This document shows, piece after piece, positions 6,959-12,319 of a DNA stretch of 12,319 nucleotides. The number at the start of each line of letters is the position of its first letter. Position 1 is the first letter of the stretch. This DNA comes from Actinomycetes bacterium (GTDB lineage: Bacteria; Actinomycetota; Actinomycetes; Actinomycetales; Cellulomonadaceae), in the NCBI GenBank assembly GCA_023425905.1, contig JAFABT010000056.1, positions 1 through 12,319 of the forward strand, in the 5' to 3' direction. Made by a program: the position numbers and the translations under genes. The notes under the pieces were generated by a model, which did no database searches, was not told the origin of the DNA, and saw only the letters and a program-made list of their open reading frames with translations.

Positions 6959-6980
6959 GCTCTGCGGGCCCAGCGGGAGC
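6959..6980. terminator. weak hairpin between convergent thioesterase and GNAT genes
   Basis: The 47 nt between the two stop codons hold GCTCTGCGGG pairing imperfectly with CCAGCGGGAGC (outer GCTC/GAGC pairs, a GC core and bulges). A shorter CCCT/AGGG stem at 6936..6947 immediately follows the thioesterase stop. Either could serve as a two-way terminator; neither is strong. Confidence 0.3.
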
Positions 6981-6982
6981 CG

Positions 6983-7690
6983 TCAGGGGCTGGGGACCGT
7001 GGTGAGGAGTGACGACGGGGTCGGGCCCGCGGCCGCACCTGCCCGATCACGATGCTCCGCCTCGGTCGCGACGCGCTCGCGGACCGCCGCCGAGTCGATC
7101 CCGCCCGACATCGTCTCCTCACGAACCTTGCGCCGGCGCGCGATGAGGTGCTCGAGGCCGCGCGTGTGCGGTCGGTGCGCGTGCCGTCGAGACATCGGCT
7201 CGCCCTGCAGGCGTCGCTGCAGGCTCGCGAGGGTGGCCACCCGGTGAGCCGCCGCGGGCGCGAAGCCGAGCCGGACGAGGAAACGCTGCATTCCACGCGC
7301 CCCTGGCAGCGGCAGGGCGAACACGTGCACAGCCCCTGCAGCCTGGCCGATCTCGAGGAGCGACTCGAGCAGGGCGTGGCCCACGCCTCGACGTCGCGCA
7401 CCCTCCGCGACGTAGAGGGCCTCGACGTGGAGCGAGACCTCGTCCGTGAACGGGCTGGGACCCACGACGCGCGCTAGCAGGAGGCCAGCGGGCGCGCCGT
7501 CGAGCGTGCCGTAGAGGAGTTCGGACCCTGGGGCGGCGAGGAAGGTCCCGACCTGGTTGCGAAGGAGTTCCCGATCAGCGCTGCAGAGCTGCGCGCCGAC
7601 GCCGGACTCGGCCCGGGCCTCGAGGCACAGGTCGACGACGGGGTCGATGACATCGACCGTCGCGGGGACGACATGGACACCGGGTCGCAC
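6983..7690 (-). CDS. GNAT-family N-acetyltransferase
   Basis: The gene encodes 235 residues. It is predicted to transfer an acetyl (or acyl) group from CoA to an amine on an unknown substrate. The GNAT core is visible at about 5-160: VEALYVAEGARRRGVGHALLES (89-110 region) is motif A, with the CoA pyrophosphate loop RRRGVGHALL (99-108), and MQRFLVRLGFAPA (134-146) is motif B. A tail of about 70 residues (164-235) follows; its first part is rich in Arg and His, the rest acidic/Ala then Ser/Pro, and I recognise no domain in it. The GTG at 7688..7690 is a firm start because GAAGGAGG lies 7 nt upstream; the frame stays open well beyond but without domain-like sequence. The gene faces the thioesterase gene tail-to-tail and is divergent from the transporter operon. 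Confidence 0.85.
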   Translation of the reverse strand: MRPGVHVVPATVDVIDPVVDLCLEARAESGVGAQLCSADRELLRNQVGTFLAAPGSELLYGTLDGAPAGLLLARVVGPSPFTDEVSLHVEALYVAEGARRRGVGHALLESLLEIGQAAGAVHVFALPLPGARGMQRFLVRLGFAPAAAHRVATLASLQRRLQGEPMSRRHAHRPHTRGLEHLIARRRKVREETMSGGIDSAAVRERVATEAEHRDRAGAAAGPTPSSLLTTVPSP

Positions 7691-7697
7691 GTCCAGG

Positions 7698-7705
7698 CCT
7701 CCTTC
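7698..7705 (-). promoter_or_regulatory. ribosome binding site fixing the GNAT start
   Basis: The minus strand reads GAAGGAGG, a nearly full anti-Shine-Dalgarno match, seven bases before the GTG at 7688..7690. It rules in the 235-residue form over an in-frame extension of about 107 residues. Confidence 0.85.
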
Positions 7706-8086
7706 GGCTCCATCCAACGAGCGAGTGTGCGGGGGAAGTCGCAGCCCAGGAGCGGCCACGACGGCCCTGGACGATCGCTCGTCAGTGGGCCGTGGTCGAT
7801 CATCGCAAACCCCCGCGCGGTTGCCTAGTCCCAGGTCAGATATGTCCGAGTCGCCTCGGCCGACGCTCACGGCCCCGGCTGTGGGGGCCCCGGCGAGTCG
7901 TGCCCGACACGCCGGGCGCGCTCCCGGCTTCGCCGCGTCGTGACCCGCCGGATCACCTACGGATTTCGTGCTCCCAGGTTGCGAATGTGTACCGAAGCGA
8001 CACGATGGCAACCCGCTGGCAATGTTTTCGTCCTACTCTTCGGGACACTCGTTCCCCTGCGGCAGACGAGACGACCGTTCGACGAC
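7706..8086. other. non-coding region between divergent GNAT and liv genes
   Basis: About 380 bases separate the ribosome binding sites of the two divergent genes. Frames here are open but give Arg/Pro/Ser-rich sequence without domain character. I see an imperfect hairpin at about 7756..7795 (CGGCCC pairs with GGGCCG, and inside it GACGA pairs with TCGTC), which would lie in the GNAT leader. A six-bp stem GGCCCC (7871..7876) with GGGGCC (7884..7889) is also present. The plus-strand liv promoter candidate lies near 7979..8022. No small gene or RNA family is recognised. Confidence 0.5.
7979..8022 (+). promoter_or_regulatory. candidate liv operon promoter with TGGCAA tandem operator-like repeats
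   Basis: TTGCGA (7979..7984) and CACGAT (8001..8006) are separated by 16 bp and resemble -35 and -10 hexamers. TGGCAA occurs at 8006..8011 and again at 8017..8022, exactly 11 bp apart, about one helical turn, overlapping the -10 and the expected start point near 8013. That placement would suit a repressor site. The predicted leader to the livH start is about 85 nt. All of this is pattern-based. Confidence 0.35.
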
Positions 8087-8091
8087 GGAGG
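8087..8091 (+). promoter_or_regulatory. ribosome binding site fixing the livH start
   Basis: GGAGG lies seven bases before the GTG at 8099..8101. It matters because this start leaves an N-terminal signal sequence; the frame is open upstream to an ATG-less region around 7940 without any comparable site. Confidence 0.8.
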
Positions 8092-8098
8092 TCCCTAC

Positions 8099-9475
8099 GT
8101 GCGCGACGAACACCCAGCGGGCTCGGCTCGACCTGCCCGACTTCGCAGGACCCTCGGCCTGGGGCTGCTCACACTCCTGCTCACGACCCTACTTCCCGTG
8201 ACCGCGCACGCCGAGGACGCCCCCTGCGCGGCCGACCAGCAGACGGCGTGCATCAACGGCACGCTCCGCACCTCGGACGGCGAGCCAGCCGAGGGCGTGA
8301 CGCTCGAGATCGCCAGCCCGTCGAGCTCCCTCACGGTCGAGACCGACGAGGACGGTCGGTGGTCCGTCGGCGTGAGCGAGCCGGGCACCTACTCGGTCAC
8401 GCTCGACGTCGCCACGCTCCCGGAGGGCGAGTCCCTCGCAGATCCCGCCGCGAACCCACGGACGGTCGAGGCGGTCCTCGGCCAGTCCAAGGCGGCGCTG
8501 TTCCGCCTCGGGACACCGAGCGCTGGCCCGTCGCCCGACACCTCCGGCGAGGCCAGCCCCGCGCCCGCGTCACCGCAGACCCAGGGCAACGACCAGCTCG
8601 TCCGGATCGGGCAGCAGGCGACCTCTGGGCTCATCTTCGGGCTGCTGCTCGCACTCGCATCCGTCGGCCTCTCCCTCATCTACGGCACGACGGGACTGAG
8701 CAACTTCGCCCACGGCGAGCAGGTCACCCTCGGCGGCATCGTCGCGTACGTGGGCTGCCAGCTGCTCGGCATGCCGCTCGTCGTCTCGGGCGTGCTCGCG
8801 GTCCTCGTCGGTGCTGCGGTCGGGTGGGCGCAGGACGCCGTGCTCTGGAAGCCGCTCCGCCGCAGGCGCGTCGGAGCGGTCCAGCTCATGATCATCACGA
8901 TCGGGCTGTCGATCTTCCTCCAGTACACGATCCAGTTCTTCTTCGGGGCGAGCCCGCTGCGCATCGTCACCGCCAACCCGAAGTCGGTCGACCTCGGCGG
9001 GGTGCTCATCACGCACCAGTCGCTGTGGTCGATGATCATCGCCGCGGTCGCGCTTGGTGGGGTGTCGTACTTCCTGCTCGCGACGCGCCTCGGACGTGCG
9101 ACGCGCGCCGTGTCCGACAACCCCGCCCTCGCAGCGGCGTCGGGCATCGCCGTCGAGCGCGTCATCCGGCTCGTCTGGGTCCTCGGCGCCGGCCTCGCGG
9201 CGCTCGGAGGCGTTCTGCTCGGCCTCTACTTCAACGCGACGGCGTGGAACATGGGGGCGACGATCCTCCTGCTGATGTTCGCCGCGACGACGCTGGGCGG
9301 CCTGGGGACGGCGTTCGGCGCGCTCGCCGGATCGATCGTCATCGGGCTCGTCGCCGAGATGTCCAGCCTCGTCATCCCCTCCGACCTGCGGTACGCCGGG
9401 GCCCTGCTCATCCTCATCCTCGTCCTGCTCTTCCGCCCCCAGGGGATCCTGGGCCGGGCCGAGCGCATCGGCTGA
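8099..9475 (+). CDS. livH: Liv-type ABC permease with N-terminal secreted beta-sandwich-like domain
   Basis: The gene encodes 458 residues. The C-terminal part (about 172-458) is a LivH-type permease of the branched-chain amino acid (HAAT) family: TGLSNFAHGEQVTLGG (198-213), VSDNPALAAASGI (338-350), several hydrophobic spans and the ending LLFRPQGILG (443-452). Unusually, it is preceded by a signal sequence (Arg-rich 11-17, hydrophobic 19-34, AHA then ED as likely cleavage site at 38/39), two nearby Cys (43 and 51), and a domain at about 52-136 resembling carboxypeptidase-regulatory/Cna-B-like sandwiches (DGEPAEGVTLEI, TDEDGRWSVGVSEPGTYSV). A Ser/Pro/Ala linker (138-163) joins the two. E. coli LivH has about 308 residues and no such part. 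The domain should sit outside the cell. The gene leads a four-gene operon; its stop is 11 nt from livM. Substrate specificity is not certain. Confidence 0.9.
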   Translation: MRDEHPAGSARPARLRRTLGLGLLTLLLTTLLPVTAHAEDAPCAADQQTACINGTLRTSDGEPAEGVTLEIASPSSSLTVETDEDGRWSVGVSEPGTYSVTLDVATLPEGESLADPAANPRTVEAVLGQSKAALFRLGTPSAGPSPDTSGEASPAPASPQTQGNDQLVRIGQQATSGLIFGLLLALASVGLSLIYGTTGLSNFAHGEQVTLGGIVAYVGCQLLGMPLVVSGVLAVLVGAAVGWAQDAVLWKPLRRRRVGAVQLMIITIGLSIFLQYTIQFFFGASPLRIVTANPKSVDLGGVLITHQSLWSMIIAAVALGGVSYFLLATRLGRATRAVSDNPALAAASGIAVERVIRLVWVLGAGLAALGGVLLGLYFNATAWNMGATILLLMFAATTLGGLGTAFGALAGSIVIGLVAEMSSLVIPSDLRYAGALLILILVLLFRPQGILGRAERIG

Positions 9476-9486
9476 AGGAGATCCTC

Positions 9487-10473
9487 ATGGACTGGACCCG
9501 CATCCTCACGACGGTCTCCGCCGAGATCATCGCGCCCACGACCGCGGCCTACGCGCTCGCGGCGATCGGGCTCAACATCCACTTCGGCCTCACCGGTCTG
9601 CTCAACTTCGGTCAGGCTGGCTTCATGCTCGTCGGGGCCTACGCGTTTGCGATCTCGACGATCGCAGGGTGGCCGTTGTGGGCGGCGGTCCTCGCGGCGC
9701 TCGCCTCAGCGGTCGCCTTCGCGCTCGTCCTCGGCGTGCCGACCCTCCGGCTGCGCGGCGACTACCTCGCGATCGTCACGATCGCCGCGGCCGAGATCGT
9801 CCGGCTCGTGGGCCGCTCGACGTCGATGACGTCGATCACGGGCGGGAACGCCGGGCTCGCGGGCGACTCGTTCAAGGAGACGTTCCAGGGAGCCTCCCCG
9901 TTCCCTGACGGATCCATGACGATCGGGCCGTGGACCTACTCGGTCAATCTCTCGGACTCGTGGTGGCTCCGCCTCGTGGGATGGTGCCTCGTCGGTCTCG
10001 CGTGCCTGCTCGTGTGGCGGTGGCTGCGCAGCCCGTGGGGGCGCCTGCTCAAGGGGGTGCGCGAGGACGAGGACGCGGTGCGCTCCCTCGGCAAGAACGT
10101 CTACTCGCTCAAGATGCAGGCACTCGTCCTCGGTGGCTGTTTCGGTGCTGTCGCCGGCATCGTGTTCGTCCTGCCCCGCGCCGTGCAGGCGGACTCGATC
10201 GGCAGACCGGTGACCTTCTACATCTGGACGATCCTCCTGCTCGGAGGGGCGGCCACCGTCTTCGGCCCGGTGCTCGGGTCGATCCTGCTGTGGACGACGC
10301 TCATGCTCATCAAGAGCGTCATGCGCGAGGTCATCCCGACCTCGGTCATGCGCACCGAGCAGATCGAGACCTTCGGGTTCATGGTCGTCGGGCTGACCCT
10401 CATGCTGCTCGTCGTGTTCAGGCCGCAAGGCATCCTCGGCGACAAGAAGGAGCTGGCGATCAATGTCCAGTGA
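9487..10473 (+). CDS. livM: Liv-type ABC permease, second subunit
   Basis: The gene encodes 328 residues. LivM pairs with LivH to form the membrane channel of the high-affinity branched-chain amino acid type importer. Family marks are GLNIHFGLTGLLNFGQAGF (28-46), LRLRGDYLAIVTIAAAEI (87-104), the cytoplasmic coupling segment GVREDEDAVRSLGKN (190-204) that should contact the ATPases, and the ending VVFRPQGILGDKKEL. About eight hydrophobic spans are apparent. A polar insert of about 40 residues (SITGGNAGLAG through SVNLSD, 116-156) lies before a Trp-rich span. The ATG at 9487 is preceded by GAAGGAG (9474..9480), which overlaps the livH stop codon, indicating translational coupling. The 3' end overlaps livG by 11 nt. 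Confidence 0.93.
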   Translation: MDWTRILTTVSAEIIAPTTAAYALAAIGLNIHFGLTGLLNFGQAGFMLVGAYAFAISTIAGWPLWAAVLAALASAVAFALVLGVPTLRLRGDYLAIVTIAAAEIVRLVGRSTSMTSITGGNAGLAGDSFKETFQGASPFPDGSMTIGPWTYSVNLSDSWWLRLVGWCLVGLACLLVWRWLRSPWGRLLKGVREDEDAVRSLGKNVYSLKMQALVLGGCFGAVAGIVFVLPRAVQADSIGRPVTFYIWTILLLGGAATVFGPVLGSILLWTTLMLIKSVMREVIPTSVMRTEQIETFGFMVVGLTLMLLVVFRPQGILGDKKELAINVQ

Positions 10474-11454
10474 CGCACTCACCCCCACCGCCCGCACTCT
10501 CCTCGAGACGCGCGCGACGCTCGCCGACCTCCCCCGCGTGCCTGGTGTCGCCAAGCCGGACCCGGTCCTCGTCGTCGACGACGTGCGCCGGAGCTTCGGT
10601 GGCATGGTCGCGGTCGACGTCGACCACCTCGAGGTGCAGCGCGGGATCATCACGGCTCTCATCGGCCCGAACGGTGCCGGGAAGACGACGTTGTTCAACC
10701 TCCTCACGGGCTTCGACCGTCCCAGCACAGGTCGGTGGTCCTTCGACGGCGTTCCGCTCGCGAAGGTGGCTGCAGGCAAGGTCGCCCGGGCCGGCATGGT
10801 GCGCACCTTCCAGCTCACCAAGGCTCTGTCCCGCATGACGGTGCTCGACAACATGTGCCTCGGTGCGCCCGACCAGCCCGGGGAGAACCTCGTCACCGCG
10901 CTCGTGCCGGCCCTGTGGCGCCGACGTGAGGCCGAGATCACGGACAAGGCCGAGGCACTGCTCGACCGCTTCAAGCTTCTCGAGAAGAAGGACGACTTCG
11001 CCGGCTCGCTCTCCGGGGGCCAGCGCAAGCTGCTCGAGATGGCGCGGGCGCTCATGTCGGACCCGCGGGTCATCATGCTCGACGAGCCCATGGCCGGCGT
11101 GAACCCCGCGCTCACCCAGTCCTTGCTCGGTCACATCCAGGCGTTGCGGGACGAGGGCACGACCGTCCTCTTCGTCGAGCACGACATGCACATGGTCCGT
11201 CACATCTCAGACTGGGTCGTCGTCATGGCCGAGGGCAGGATCGTCGCCGAGGGACCCCCGGAGACCGTCATGGGCGATCCCGCCGTGATCGACGCGTACC
11301 TCGGCGCGCACCACGACACCGACCTCGGTGACGACAACCTCCTCACGGACGACGTGGCCGAACAGCTCGACCACGAGGCCCGCGAGGAAGACGAACGACG
11401 TGACTCGGAGCACGACGCCTCCAAGGAGCGCCCCGCGAGCGAGGAGACGAGCCG

Positions 11455-11458
<4 letters not shown>
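10463..11458 (+). CDS. livG: Liv-type ABC transporter ATPase LivG, with extended ends
   Basis: The gene encodes 331 residues. It is one of the two ATPases that power the LivHM channel from the cytoplasmic face. ABC motifs are all present: Walker A GPNGAGKTT (68-76), Q-loop Gln117 (RTFQLTKALS), signature LSGGQRKLLEMARALM (183-198), Walker B VIMLDEP (203-209), D-loop AGVNPA and the switch His240 (VEHDM). It is longer than the usual ~255 residues, with about 33 extra residues before the core and a roughly 48-residue, very acidic C-terminal tail (284-331, many Asp/Glu with Arg/Lys) that is predicted to be disordered. The ATG at 10463 lies inside livM and is preceded by AAGGAG at 10447..10452. The stop overlaps the livF start (ATGA), so translation is probably coupled. 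Confidence 0.94.
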
Positions 11459-12264
<806 letters not shown>

Positions 12265-12270
12265 CCCGCA

Positions 12271-12308
12271 CCGGTTGCGCCCACGTCCTGTCGGGCACGA
12301 CGAACCGG
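12271..12308 (+). terminator. possible hairpin after livF
   Basis: CCGGTT (12271..12276) and AACCGG (12303..12308) are reverse complements, and GCCC (12279..12282) with GGGC (12293..12296) could form an inner stem. The structure starts six bases after the livF stop and is followed by a GGGGCCCC palindrome (12307..12314). The window ends before it can be judged. Confidence 0.3.
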
Positions 12309-12319
12309 GGCCCCGTGTG

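Noticed and set aside
7691..8011. N-terminal extension of the GNAT protein by about 107 residues
   Set aside because: Composition is unlike protein domains, and GAAGGAGG seven bases before the GTG at 7688..7690 fixes the shorter start.
7792..9486. Long in-frame upstream extension of livM
   Set aside because: The sequence before the ATG at 9487 is Arg/Pro-rich and lies under livH in another frame; a strong ribosome binding site and the family start match the ATG at 9487.

Overview
The window is high-GC DNA with strongly GC-biased third codon positions, several GTG starts, apparently leaderless genes and GC-rich hairpin terminators without U-tracts. Together with a four-domain ribosomal protein S1 carrying an acidic tail and a PolA without proofreading residues, this points to an actinomycete (Actinomycetota). 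A Micrococcales/Cellulomonas-like organism is my best guess from protein style, not a proven assignment.

Layout, left to right. Two minus-strand genes come first: rpsA (95..1579), closed by a perfect UUCG-tetraloop hairpin at 19..52, and a 6-phosphofructokinase gene (1824..2849), closed by an 18-bp hairpin at 1773..1812. Between them lie a good sigma-70-type promoter and a leader of about 150 nt for rpsA. A plus-strand methyltransferase gene (2978..3799) is divergent from pfk and runs tail-to-tail, 9 nt apart, into polA (minus, 3809..6487). polA is divergent from a small hotdog thioesterase gene (6507..6935); the two share a 19-nt intergenic stretch that looks like a bidirectional promoter for two leaderless mRNAs. 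A GNAT acetyltransferase gene (minus, 6983..7690) follows, then a 408-nt non-coding region.

The right third is a tightly packed four-gene plus-strand operon of the branched-chain amino acid (HAAT/Liv) ABC transporter type: permease livH (8099..9475), permease livM (9487..10473), ATPases livG (10463..11458) and livF (11455..12264), with overlapping or nearly touching ends. It encodes a complete membrane and ATPase core, but no substrate-binding protein lies in the window. The first permease is unusual: it begins with a secretion signal and a roughly 100-residue extracellular beta-sandwich-like (carboxypeptidase-regulatory-like) domain plus a Ser/Pro/Ala linker before the membrane part.

Functionally the left two thirds are housekeeping genes (translation, glycolysis, DNA repair and replication) with small enzymes between them; the right third is nutrient uptake. 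I see no mobile element, CRISPR array, tRNA or rRNA. The best candidate for something under-described is the extracellular-domain/LivH fusion, followed by the facing -10 elements between polA and the thioesterase gene.
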